Origin: Balanoglossus misakiensis
Taxonomy: Eukaryota; Hemichordata
Assembly: GCA_040954595.2 (NCBI GenBank)
Contig: CM082576.2
Coordinates: 15,376,001-15,440,000, forward strand
DNA: 64,000 nucleotides
Direction: 5' to 3'
Positions 48,385-61,574 of the stretch are shown here, piece by piece. The first letter of the stretch is position 1. Each line of letters begins with the position of its first letter. The notes below the pieces were generated by a model that was not told the origin of the DNA, did no database searches, and was given only the letters and a program-made list of their open reading frames with translations. The translations under genes were made by a program, and so were the position numbers.

Positions 48385-51300
48385 TCAGGCTCGCGAGTTA
48401 TATTCCCTGTCGTCTGCGGAGAGCAGCACCGACCAGTAAACTATGTTGAAGACGATGTAGGACAGCGGAAACAGAACTCTAGAAAAACGGTCCACATTGA
48501 CACCCCGTGGTTTTCTTCTCCTGGTGCTGCTGTGTTGTCGCTCCAGGTCTGTTTCTATTGATGGAGTAACGCAGTTGAGGGTCTGCAGCTCTGTTGGCGC
48601 CTCGTCAAATCGTCGACTACTTGAACTGGTGCGACCCATCAGCTTGCGAACAGCCTGTGTGGATTGAAAGATGCGTTTACGACAAAATTCAATTTAGTAG
48701 CAACAGCCGCCAAACTATAGCGACACCGTATTTCTGTGATGCCAGCGACACTTTATTGCTTTAGTAGATAAAGAGGCACCTCCATTCCCGTTTGCGCAGT
48801 TGAAGTTAGGACTTTTCATAAGGCCGAATAATAAAAATATGTACTTTTCCGGTTACCCGACCTACGCTAATTTAAGCCTCCCGACCCTAAACTTTTTAAA
48901 GCTTCGTAAACCGGGAGTAAAAATAACGATGTCAAATATACAAAATTTATGAAAATTGCGAGAATCGCGCAAGAACTCTGACGTCATTATTCGACACTAC
49001 GGCGGCCAAAGATATAAAAAGTAATTGCAAAATAAAAAAAAATCCCTACCTACCTACCCTATTTTTGAAAACCATGTAATCGGAACAGCACATACTATTT
49101 TTTTGGCCTAACAGGTTTTACTAGTAACCTCGGAGTAATAAACAAGTCAAAGTGTACATCACGTTTGAAACTTTGGGCTTTTCGGAATGGGAAATAGCGG
49201 AACAAGAACACGGCTATACTAATCATGAACACCAAACACACACGTTGACACAAATTGAGCTGAATATAATGATCTACTGCTGGGAACCAATATAGATTCA
49301 AACCATAAAAATATGTTTGGCTTTTAAAAGAACTTGTTATATTGTTCATTTTAAAACTATTTTTATTGTCAACACACGTCACGCCATATTTTAAAACAGC
49401 CAATACCGTTGTGCAGTGCTATGTAGGGCACACTCCGCTTTGCTTCTACTTTTAACATGGCCGGGAAAACCGAGCTGTTCTAGGGTAACACCCGTTACTA
49501 TTAAAATTGCGTATAAACCTTTGGTTTAAGAATGAAGACAAAGAATATAAAAATGTGATTCACGTAAAACGCCATTAAAATGGGGCACTTTTATCGAAAG
49601 TGGACACCTGATAAAACGAAGGCCGCCTTCGTTAAACAGTTTAATTCAGTTATGTGGCCAACCAGCCACCACATTTAAAAATCACCCACCAGTCAATCCT
49701 CCGGCGAGTCCACGAATGTTGCAACAAATGAACTCACACACAATGCGCCGACACCAGAAACCTTTCGTAGTATAGTAAGTACATGTATGTATGGCAGTTC
49801 GGTGAACGAGGGCGGCAGACTGGCGTTTTATGGACTATCAGCACTTGTTACAATGTTAGTAAAACGTTCTACTCAATATTTGGAACGAAGCATGCGAGGC
49901 GTCTGAGAGAAGTTGACCGACAGGCGGGCAGGCAGGCAGGAAGGAAGAGAGGAAGGAAGGAAATTACATGTGTCCCTACAGATGGTGTGGGGACACGAAC
50001 GGAAAACTAATACACAGACAGACTTTTCAGGTCAACATGCGAGTATGCGAGGATCCTTCACTAGGATTGTCATTTTGAAATGTGAAAGTTATCAATAAAT
50101 CCAAATTTCAGTCCACTCAAATGTAACAGCTGTGTAAAACATAAACGTTTACACACATTTTTATGAACTGCGACTTTTATCATCAGACCATGTGTCAAGG
50201 GGCACGCATCGTAAAGATACGTCTTCCGGGTGACAGCAACGTGTTGTACAGAAGAAAGGAACTCGCTCGATCATTGTGTGACAGAATGTGTTACATGTAC
50301 ATATTTTGCGTGTTACCTTTATAATGCTTCCTTCGTTGTACTCTTCCAGGTTTATAGAATGATGGACGACTGCGTATTCGAGTAAAGAAGCAACGACAAA
50401 CATAAGACACGCTAGCATCCAGATGTCAATCGCCTGCAACAGAGATATGATATGTGATATATAACTGGACATATGATATGATATGATATGATATGATATG
50501 ATATGATATGATATGATATGATATGATACACCCATTCGTATCATATTATGTAATTCCAATCAGATGTAAGCTATTTTAAAAATTCCCAAAATTCGATTGC
50601 TACACGATCCTGGAAATGTGATCTTTTGTGAGGTGTTGCGTTTATGATCTTCCCTTCAGGATTAATGCTCTGCGACATGACATATTTATCAAATCTTCTC
50701 ATACCTCCGTGTATTGTGGATTTTCATAAACCCAGCGCACAGTACCTGAACCTCACATGATATATATATGAATATAAGGCATAACACGTACAGCAAGAAC
50801 TCCTCTTCGAATGAACGTGTCATTACATGTAACTGATCAACAGCAGGGCATAAGACCGACTTGAACGCAGTTTTTCATTTTGGTGACAATTCAAACGATG
50901 TCATCGTGCCAAATGTCTTGACAAGTGTATTACGATTAATGCGAAATGTGTCCCCAATTAGATATTACGAATGGGTTTTCAATTTTACACCCAGCATTCT
51001 CTCTTCTGAACTGTAACACGCTCACAATAATGTGTGACATGTATACAACATCTGGTATATTCCGACGTGCGGTGAATATTCAGAGCGTTCACTGTTGTAG
51101 AATTTTTTTGAGAGACGTGTTCGTATGAGAATTACTAGCATCCTGGCAATACTGCCACGGGAGTACATGTAGTAGTAGCCTATGTATACATCAAGTGTTT
51201 CTTTGATACTTTTCGCATTCAAAATTTACCGTTCCCACGCGAATAGGCGATTGATTACCCAGCCCTTTGAAATTGGTTTGCTCGGAAATAATTAGCAGTA

Positions 51301-54300
51301 TTGTTCTGATCGGATGAGATCCTGAGATAAATGTGTGTCGCGTTGTGTCAGAAAAGACACAAAATGGTCACCAAGCAAACCTAACACACTACCGAGGCCG
51401 TCAAATTACGTCTAACCTCCTGTTGCTCTCGGTAGCTCCCACTGTTTCCCTTTAATGCACGCTGCAGGGGTACATCGAAAAAGACATTTCACATCATACT
51501 GTCAGACGGACACCAAATTAAACACTATACCTCGTTCACACGCAACACTAGCCTCAACCGGACGGTGGAATGCGAGGGTTATTGGATCTCTCCACCGTTT
51601 GAAAAACATGATTTATATAAGAGATTAAGTGCCACGGACAGGATATCATCATACAGATAATAATAACAAATATAAAATAGATATTTGATTGATGGTATTC
51701 AGAATGCGATTACAAATTAGTGAATAGCATATTACATCATGGCATTTTAATTTTATATATCTCTCTTAGTCGCAGTATTTTCTTTGCGATCCATCATCAC
51801 AAAATGAACAGATGTACGTGTAGAAAATTGCCAGTCTTTGAAATGTAAGCAAAGCCATTCGTGGCAAAGTGCGTCATGATGAATGTCCTTCCCTTTTTAA
51901 ACGTCGTGATATGTCTTTTTTATGTTGTTTTTTTCAAATTGGCCATTTTTATAACCAATTTATAACAGACGACAAGAAATGTGAGGCATTCTTGTAAATA
52001 TGCTGGTAATGTTGGGTCTTATGTTTAGTTGGAGAATTTACAGGATATTGTTTTAATTGTTTACATGACGCGTGGTAAACTTAACATTTCCAAACTGTCC
52101 TCCATATATTCTGCGTTTACGAGATTCTTGTTCAACAATGATTTTAGAATATGTCTGAATGAGTGAAGTATTGTCTAGGCTTTTAGAAAAAAAAAAACGT
52201 TTTTTGTTGAGGTAACGCGTTCAATTATTCACACAGTATTCCTATCATCAGGGGAACATTGCCCACTGCAGGCGGCGTTATATGGTGACGGAGTATTCAG
52301 GCAGACACGAATGTACTCATTTTCAATTTCTGTTCGCTCATTTATTTCGGTGTAAAGTGATTGTACGCTGCAGGCATTGGGAAGTATTATTAGAAATAAA
52401 AAAGCGCAGTCCTGACACACGCAGAGATCCAATCTTCATGTGTATCCAGTGTGTTTGAAAGAAACTATTGATAGCGATGTCCTGTTGCCATGGCATATCA
52501 CTACATTGCCAATTGGATTGCAGTTTATCAAGGGGGAAGTAATCACATTTACACGTACCCAATATCATTCAGGCAAAGTGAGTTGAAGTTATGGGACGAG
52601 CAAAGAGTAAACCTAATCAGAATGCGGTTTACTTTAAAGATACTTTCGATTAAAAGAAACCCGACATATGTGTCTTAAACGGAAACGTTACATGATTATA
52701 ATTAAAGGCCAGCATTGGTCAAATCGTCCTAACATACATTGTGAGACTTATGCTCGCTAATACGGTGTGCGTACTACCATTGTGAATAAACATCAGCTGA
52801 ATATGGTTCAATTTCACAGACTTCTGAAAACTTCCCCATCCTTCAAATACTTCCTCGCCTTACAGTGATACAAAACACAATGGATACGTTTATTTCATGC
52901 ACGCTTACGCGAACAACTATCGAAGTAATATACAACACTGGTTTAAAACGATTCTACTGTTACCCGCAATCTGTACCCTTTCTTGTGTAAATTGACTGTA
53001 TTCTCGATGTATTTGTATACGCAAGCTAAGCATAATTCAACGTGAAATTCCAAACAAGGCCCCATTTTATGGGTTCATACGTTTACTCACTGTTATGTAC
53101 GACACCTTTGGCAGTATTGAGTGAACGCTGATGGCCTGTGTAGTGACTGTCAAAACGATCGTGACACCCAGGGCAACGCGAGCGGGAGAAGCCAGTGGGT
53201 TTATCCAGAAGGAGACCCAGGATAGTATGACCAGGAGAAGGCTAGGAATGAAGTAGCTTATCCAGTAGTAGCCAAGGAGTCGAGTGAATACAAACTCCAC
53301 TTCAATGCAGGAAAAGTTACCTACAATAGACAAAATGCTCCGGCATTATACTGGATACTTATTGATTATCTTTCTGTAATATTAAAACTTATTACGTGGT
53401 CTCCTTGAAAATAATCAACTGTAGAGATGTTTTAAAACAAGTAATAAAGGGAAATCTTCCAAATGAACTAATATAACTGCATTTGTAATATGATCGTATT
53501 GTATGTATATGTGCTGATAATATTTTGCCATGGAAGTCCAGAATTACCATTCTCCGAAATAAATTTAAATTTCTGTGGTTTACGTTAAGTAGTACATGGA
53601 ACATGATAAAGGGCGCGCCTTTTTATTGATATCTCTTGCAATGTAAAACTATATTTGACCAAAACATCTGCGTTTAACGATATGTTGTCACGAACCTCAT
53701 AAAATATCTCAATTAAAAATGACTCCTCTGCACATAAAGTAAGTGAACTCCCAGGGTTGGAGCTATTTTGGGACACGAATAAAATCTGTACAAAATGGGT
53801 TGTATTTGGGCAGAACGTCGTAAATTTTCTGCAGTTGTGTGAACCAAAAACGACCAAAACAGCTGGTGTGCAGTAAGTACCATGCATTTTACACCTGTGT
53901 ATCCGCTCGCAATAAATAGTTCCGAGCCTATATCTATGATGTGTTTAGGTTCATACTTTCAAATTGTCTGTCATTTATGTTATGCTATTACAATATTCAC
54001 TATCACCGTAAAATACTTGTAAACAATTAAACAATGGAAACTAGGAGGTACTAGTCTGCTATCAAGCAGTGTTGACATAACTGGAGCAAAGTGCCTTCAC
54101 GTGCATTTCACGACTGGGCACATTTACGAATGCTCAGAATGTTTTTGCTCCCCCGCTAGAACTTGATAAGGCGGTAATATCACGCGTAAAACTTCGCCTC
54201 GACGATTTATGCTTGCCATCCGATTACAACGTGTTTCGGCGACACGTGAAAACATCAATCATGCCACATTTGTACGTGTGTAAAATTGTCGTATATTCAC

Positions 54301-57300
54301 CTGTGTAGTAGAGTTTGTCGCAGCGAACAAGCCTTGTGCCGGAGACATAATATTGTTGCATTCTCTTTGTGTGCTCGGGCAGCTGTAGGGCATCCACCGC
54401 TCTCCAGATAAACAGCAGCTCATTCGTTGTGTAACCATCTAATAATATAAGACAGAAGGCAGAGATGGGATATACTTTAAAAGTTAGATTAGGAGAATGG
54501 GGCATTCTAAGCTTATAAATTCAGTGGAGATACATGTAAGATGCAGACTCTATACAGTAACTTGCTTGGTCCAGAATTCTAAATTGGACAAGAGCAACCC
54601 TCCCGAATATATAATATCAACAAATGGCTCGATAACATTTGATATCTTTCGAATTCGTTGAACCTGGATGCAGAGAAAGTTCTCTGCAATAACATTAGTC
54701 GTCATTTCTTGTGGACAAAGGTGTTTAACCACGAGATTTACAACGGTGAACGTATTGTGACATCTATACCAGACTTGGTTAACTGCTCTTAATGCGTGAG
54801 TAAAATATGAATCACATCCATGCACTTCATGCACATATGTGATCTGAATAACTATTAGGAAATATGGGTTAATCGGTAAAAGGGTCACTGGATACACCCA
54901 CTGCTGTGGATGGAATGTTGTTCACAATTCACAAAGTATAATTAAAAAGATAATTAAATTATATAAAATGGACGCTCAAACATTATCCCTTGCGTTTGAT
55001 CTGTGAGTTCTTTTGAAGGGGTTAAACTCCTCTGTGGGGAATTGCCATCAGATGTTAACTACGCAAAGAATTTGCCCGCCATTTTGAATTTCAACCGCAC
55101 TACGATTTGAGATACAATCATTTTTTTTCGCAAGAAAGATGGGTTTGACAGGAACCCTTGAGAAAAAATGCAGAGCCACGAAAACAATATTGTAAATATA
55201 AATCGATCTACCGAAGTTCAGCCATCCACAGATAATAAACCATTTTTACCCATCTGAAAGCTGAAGAAAATCCCTCGAGATTAGGTTAAAAGGTCAAATT
55301 CAGGAGTTATTTCAATTATGTTAATTTTCTCCAATACTAAAAAGTGTACACTATAACTTCATGCAATTGTTCCTGCTTTTACTTTTGTCAATTAATTTGC
55401 ACAAAAACCAAATTGATTGATTTACTGGATAACTTACACGATTCCAGTTGCATTCCGCAGTATTGCTTGTCCATGGGGAATCGTGAGAAGTCCATCGTGC
55501 ATGACACTTTGACTGAGATTCTGTGAAAAGATGTCGATAACGGGAAGTGAATAGACAGTATCGCACCTGGAATGCATTTGAAACGTTCTATGGAACATCA
55601 CAGGGAAAGAGATCGGTAGTTCAAGGACACATTCGAGAAAAGATGGCGAGCATTTAATACTTCGCTTTCTGGACATCCCCGTTTTCTGGAAAAATGTATA
55701 CCTCATGACAAACGGGATAATTTAAATTGATGCTGCGTTAATTTGGTTCAAGAAGTCGCGTCCATCCCGCGTGTAGCCTCGAGAGTGGAAAACTCGCCAA
55801 AATGAATAATCGGTCTCTGCCGTTTATTCATTTTGGCGAGATTTTTACTATTACTGCTCATATCCTACAAACGGGATGGAAGTTGTGTGTGGTCGAAAGT
55901 TTATTCGCTATATATCCACAGTCATGTAGAATAACATAAACGGTGTCTTGTATCAAATATAATTAATGGAAAAAGGGCAGCGAGAGAGAGACTTTGTCCC
56001 TTTAATTGACATTAAGCGTGATGAGAACGATTACCTCATGCTGTACAGGACGTCGCCATTGCCGGAGAATCTGACCAAGACGTTGTCGGTTGTGATGTCG
56101 TGAAAGTACGACCTCTTTTCGTTGAAGAAAAACAAGTCTGGCAACCATATGCGATGGAGCAGATACCCTGACGGAGGTATGTTCGTCAGGCTCTGGTTGT
56201 ACTTGAGTCTCGGATCGTTCCATTGTTGGCGGAGGAACATCGTGCAGTCAAAATCCTGGAAAACGAATACCTTTGCTGTAAACACCAACGATCACTATGA
56301 GAGTTGGCACATAAACAGAGAGATAAACATGTGGGTAAAAGCATGTGCAACTATGTCAATTTATGTTATAAGTATTTTTCTACAGAAGAATAACTTAGCT
56401 ATATATGTGGGTAAAAGCATGTGCAACTATGTCAATTTATGTTATAAGTATTTTTCTACAGAAGAATAACTTAGCTATATATGTGGGTAAAAGCATGTGC
56501 AACTATGTCAATTTATGTTATAAGTATTTTTCTACAGAAGAATAACTTAGCTATATATGTGGGTAAAAGCATGTGCAACTATGTCAATTTATGTTATAAG
56601 TACTTTTCTACAGAAGAGTAACTTAGCTATATATGTGGGTAAAAGCATGTGCAACTATGTCAATTTATGTTGTAAGTATTTTCTACAGAAGAATAACTTA
56701 GGTATATATGTGGGTAAAAGCATGTGCAACTATGTCAATTTATGTTATAAGTATTTTTCTACAGAAGAATCACTTAGCAGACAAAGAGCACAATGAAATT
56801 CATGATGCACCACGGCTGGGGACATACAAAACTTTAGTTATACTGAAATGTTCCTTACAAGGAAATCATTCATATGCAAATTTACTAACATATAAATGTA
56901 GACCTGTAGTCATAGCGGGCTTTGTCATGCTCTCTGATGACGTGAATGTTCCTGAGAAACTCATTAGCGAACATTCACAACTTGAAACTATAGTCCCATT
57001 ATTCGAAAGCCCGGACCATATGGTCTAACCAGTGTGATAGTGTCGGTACAGGGTAATGAATTCTGTGATAGTGTCGGTACAGGGTAATGAATTCTGCAAT
57101 CGACGGCTTGACGCGAACAACTAATTCCACCTGGGTGTGTGCAGAAGGCACTTAAGCGATGGGCAATGAGTGCGTGATAAAGAAAGAAGCGTAACAAGTT
57201 CCTGGGATAATGTGGAGAGGGTCCATTCAGAGCTTGGTCAATGGTAGGATACAATTGAACACAATAGATGTGATACTGGAAGGTGAGATATAACATTACC

Positions 57301-60300
57301 ACAATTAAATCACGTAAAACACAAATTCTTTCAGCTCTGATCCTATTACCCTTGAGGCATGCACTTTGGTCAGGGACCCCGAGCCCTATTTCTCGTAACC
57401 CTTATTTTTAAACCCTGCGATCATGAGATGGCATAAACATAGTCGCTTAAAATTGTATTTCAGTTGGCAATCAAACGTTTTAAATGGCGATGCCTTGTCT
57501 AAAGTAATATAATTTAAGTTTCAACTACGACTTTACCTACGACATCAATCGCTTAGTACTGTTACATGTACGTGAAGGTAATTATGGGGAAACTAACACA
57601 CACACACAATTAGGTTATCCGAGTTCTAGAACCCGTCAAATATCTTATATATAAAATGTTTTGCTTCAATATGATTTAAACAAGATTCATTGATTAGTCG
57701 AAAGTATAGGATAACCTAAGAGTTATCTTATACACAGACATTTAAAATAGATATACAAAGTATGAAGCTGCCATCGATCCGCGGCAAACGGTGGCCAAGT
57801 ACAGTCCTAATTCGTCTCGAGAGAAAGACTTGTTTGTCTGAGGTGATATAGAGTGATGGTGTGAGCAGTGATTCACTTTCTAGAATACAGAGTTAATCTT
57901 GAAGTGACATTGCGAATGGAAGTTTACTTTCGTTTGCCATTTTTAAGCTTTCTATTGATTGGCGAACCCCTTTTAAGCAGTCTATGTATTCCTACAAATA
58001 ACACGACAAATTTAATAAAACTGAAATCACGTTGTGACTTCTTTATCCAGTTAAATGTAAACTTTTTGAGCAAAGGATACCATGTTCTTACATGTGCGTA
58101 TGATTTTCATTTTACCCCATTACCTCGTGCAATTTTACAGTCTGGTTATTGGACGGCATAGCGCTGAGTTCGGAACTGGTCAAAAGATCAAGGGAATTTG
58201 AGAAAATAATGAACGTTATCATTCCCCAAAGATTCAGCTTTGATCTTATCCTCATAATCCGGTTGTTTCAATCTTAGGCAAATAAAAAAATGTGTGCCGC
58301 TCCGATTACCTGACCTACCCTAATTTTAGCCCACCGACCCTGAACTTTTTGTAGCTTCGTAAACCGGAAGTAAAAATAACGATGTCAAATATGCAAAATT
58401 TATGAAAATTGTGAGGATCACGCAAGAAATATGACGTCATTCTTGAACACTACGGCGGCCAAAGATATAAGCAATCGCAAAATAAAAAAACATTCCCTAC
58501 CTATGCCTACCCTATTTTTGAAAATCACGTAATCGGAACAGCACATAGTAATTTTTTAGTCTTTGAAATTATGATTATTACTTTTTTCAAAATACCAGCA
58601 ACAAACGGCAAACTGGCAACACCGTATTTCTTTCATGCCAGCAACGCGTTATCTCTAAAATTGTAACAACGTCACAATTTAATAGACAAAGAGGCGCCCC
58701 CATCCCAATTGCGCAGTTGAAGTACGTGCGTGTTGAGAGAGACGTGTCGACTCGAACACGGACGACGAGAGTTGTTTAGCGTGTCGAACGCTGCTCTACG
58801 AAGCTCGTAGTTACCTTCTGACCGGGACATTTGCGCTTGAACGGACTGGGTTCCTCCCACTTCAAGTCGGTAGATTCCTGTGAAGCAGAGACGTGAATTT
58901 TGCCTTTCCTAGTGCCGCGGGTTGCAGTGTATCCCGTCTGCTGAACTTTTTTTAGAGTTTGAGATGAGAATTAGCAGTGTAGGATAGAGAAGACGTACCA
59001 AACTGCCGTGTTGTATTCTGAATTTGTGTTGAAATAAATACGACGGAAGAGTTTGAACCGCATTGCTGTGTGGACGATAGTTTTGTGGCCGCTTGAGAAC
59101 TTTCTCGACCTACGCATGAACTTGTTGTTTGTGGCAGCAAAATACTAACGTTGACGCGTCATCGCGCCCAGCGGTGGACTTCACAAGAATGTCAGATCTG
59201 GCTTTTTGTTTGTTTGGCGTTCATGATTAATATATATCCATGTTCTTGTTCCGCTATTTCCATTCCGAAAACCCCAAAGTTTTAAACGTGTACACTTTGA
59301 CTAGAAAAGGCCTCAGACACCTTCATATGCTGTCCGGCAGCCGGGGCGGGATATCCGACTGCGGTGCAGCTCAAAGTGGTGTGGAGCTGGTCATGTTGGG
59401 AGCGGTGCAGCCGGCTGGTGGATCGACGTCCCACACTTTCATACCCGCCAGCGTGCGGCAATCGGCAAGAACCCATCGGGCGGAACCCAGTCCGTTCAAG
59501 CGCAAATGTCCCGGTCAGAAGGTAACTACGAGAGCTTCGTAGAGCAGCATTCGACATGCTACACAACTCTCGTCGTCCGTGTTCGAGTCAGTCTCCTACC
59601 CCTTTCTGTTCACGTCTCTCTCTCAACACGCACGTACTTCAACAGCGCAATTGGGATGGGGGCGCCTCTTTGTCTACTAAATTGTGAGGTTGTTACAATT
59701 TTAGAGATAACGTGTCGGCGGAATCAAAGAAATACGGTGTTGCTAATTTGGCGTTTGTTGCTGGTATTTGGAATTCCATGGTAAAGTTACTTGTAAGTCG
59801 GCACAGAATCTGCTTTTATGATTTTCACGGGGATTTTCATCGGCCTTTTTAGTCACTCAGGCGTCAAAATTAAAATATGATCAGCCTGAAAACGGAGAAG
59901 CATTTCGTTACTAGACATTTTCAATAATTGACGAGCATTACTGAGTCTTTATGAGATCGGTGTTGGAGCGTCACTTGCCGTAACGGTAATCGGAATAGCT
60001 TCAAGCTGGAGATGTACATAATGTTTAACCTTTTCCTTTTCTGAGACAGAATGGGAATATTAAAAATGGACTAAATATCCGTTTCTACACCCACGACTCT
60101 ATAAAGGTGCACGATAACCCCATTCTCGACCAGGGGGTACAAAATCGGGCAGCTGGTTGCCCCACGGACACAGACATGTAGCATACATGAAGAACCACCC
60201 TCTAGGTATATCGCACACAGGCCTCGGTAAGTTATATGCTCAAACTCCTGCTAATAGAACTCTTTTAAGCACAATAAGTTGAAGTTGGCGCTAATATCAC

Positions 60301-61574
60301 GATAGTGCCATTGTGCCAACGCAACCACAGCCCGTCGTCGCGACGAAAGACGAACATATGGTATGGTATAGCTAAATAATACCATGAAAACCATAGAGGC
60401 TAAAAAAACGTGAATGCGAAGAGATACTGTACAGATATCATTTGTAATATTTAAACCAACGATGCCCGATGTCGTGCGCGCGGTACTTTGATCTGAATCA
60501 TGGTATCAGATTAAGGCTATTAACGAGAGCATGCTAGGAGAGCCGTGTGTTAACATAATAATATTATCCCGTATATTTGATCTTTAATTCCGCGCTGATG
60601 TTTATCGCCGTTATTCTTGTATTTAAAGTAGGGTGTGCCTAACACGACAGTAGTATATATTTGTGCTCAATTCACACGCCTGAGACTATATGATCTCGAA
60701 AGCTTGGTCAGAGCTTATACCGGATCAGGATTTGTTTGTATTGGGTTTTAGATGGGATCAAATATTTAAACCAATGCACATTAGTCAATGTAAGGCACAC
60801 TTATGACGTTGATTTGTCATCATTACAAATCGATATGACCGACCGGTTACACAGGGAACGCCAATGTTCAATTTGCACGAAATCAATTAATTAATGTTTA
60901 TATTTTAATTAATTAATGTTTTTATTTTCTTCAATTTCCCATTCAAAGCTTATTTCATTTGACCGCCATTATCCAGTGAGGAAGCCTTAACTTGTTAGAG
61001 TTACATGGGGCTTTTTAAACAGGCAATAATAAACCGGAATAAAACTCAAATCAATAAGCCATGTAGTTCGGATACTATAAACGTCATAAGAACTTTAGAG
61101 GTGGATGAACTCTGCCTGTAGACAGAAAAAGCTCACATTCACATTCAGTGACACTGGCACATAAAACACAGCGTAAACAAACTGAACCCCAGAACTGTAG
61201 TATTTTGACAGCGAAAAGTCAGGCGTTTCCCGCTCCAGTGGCAAATAATTGCGAAACCCCGTGGGATACCCCACTGGAGAATAATAGAAACGTGTACATG
61301 ATTTCCGTGCGGTTTAATTAAAATTTACCGCGATAACAATGGCACCCGACGTGTTATTCACAAGATCCGTGGGGAAATCTACCGCAAATGTTCGGCTACT
61401 ACTTTCGTTCGCATTCTGTCGTTAAACAACCTGTTCAAACTGAACTGTTCAGACTGAAACCTGGGATGTCACAGGTCATAGGTCAAAGTTCACCCGACAT
61501 ACTCACCATTGTCACTTCGGCAATGTTATCGATGCGACTGATAAACAAATCAACGTTGACAATCACCGCATCAC
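48385..61574 (-). CDS. Glycine-receptor-like Cys-loop chloride channel subunit, seven exons (first exon(s) not found)
   Basis: Exons 5'->3': 61574-61507, 56255-56035, 55520-55438, 54438-54301, 53320-53091, 50433-50317 and 48654-48385 (TGA); all phases agree (about 375 residues). The ligand domain shows [45 protein letters not shown], the Cys loop C-x13-C ([15 protein letters not shown]) and LESYGYTTNE. A second C-x10-C loop ([12 protein letters not shown]) is typical of glycine receptors. M2 is preceded by PAR (anion selectivity), with leucine at 9' and TTQ after it. M3 is [20 protein letters not shown], followed by a short basic loop and M4. Glycine-site residues known in GlyR (Arg of FLRQQW, Glu of LES, Thr/Phe of loop C) are present; the loop B Phe is Tyr. 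The signal peptide exon is missing from the model. A fast inhibitory membrane channel is expected. Confidence 0.93.
48821..49109. mobile_element. Family D element, copy 3 (inverted)
   Basis: It begins AGGCCGAATAA and ends CATACTATTTTTTTGGCCT, with the GGCGGCCAAAGATAT core in reverse orientation relative to 46753-47041. It lies in the channel gene's last intron. Confidence 0.75.
50471..50526 (+). repeat. (ATATG)n pentanucleotide microsatellite
   Basis: About eleven ATATG units just upstream (transcript sense) of the M3 exon acceptor of the channel gene. Confidence 0.9.
55762..56001. mobile_element. Family A MITE, copy lacking its left end
   Basis: It contains the central hairpin (CGCCAAAATGAATAATCGGTC) and the right end CTTTGTCCCT followed by TTAA. 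The right end is about 30 bp from the splice donor of channel exon 56255-56035. Confidence 0.8.
56326..56778 (+). repeat. 76-bp tandem repeat, about six copies
   Basis: GTGGGTAAAAGCATGTGCAA recurs at 56331, 56407, 56483, 56559, 56635 and 56710, a 76-bp period (75 at the last step) with few substitutions. It lies in an intron of the channel gene. Frames through it are by-products. Confidence 0.96.
57033..57094 (+). repeat. 31-bp tandem duplication
   Basis: TGTGATAGTGTCGGTACAGG and the next 11 bases are present twice in a row, starting at 57033 and 57064. Confidence 0.9.
58276..58562. mobile_element. Family D element, copy 4 (inverted)
   Basis: It begins AGGCAAATAA and ends CAGCACATAGTAATTTTTTAGTCT, with the same core as the other copies. 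It is directly left of the long inverted repeat beginning near 58589. Confidence 0.75.
58589..59774. repeat. Long inverted repeat, ~280-bp arms around a ~620-bp loop
   Basis: The left arm (58589-58860) and right arm (59481-59774) match as reverse complements across blocks such as ACCAGCAACAAACGGC, CCCAATTGCGCAGTTGAAGT and GACCGGGACATTTGCGCTTG, with small indels. Part of the left arm resembles 48693-48800, and the loop segment 59222-59310 resembles the reverse complement of 49140-49235. It is intronic in the channel gene; the short frames inside are not convincing. Confidence 0.85.

Noticed and set aside
56326-56778. CRISPR-like array
   Set aside because: Repeats are contiguous 76-bp units without unique spacers, in an animal intron.
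57868-58161. Plus-strand 97-codon frame with hydrophobic start
   Set aside because: No splice partners or homology, and it lies antisense in a channel intron.
59240-59566. Overlapping ~95-codon frames on both strands
   Set aside because: They lie in the loop and arm of a long inverted repeat and resemble no protein.
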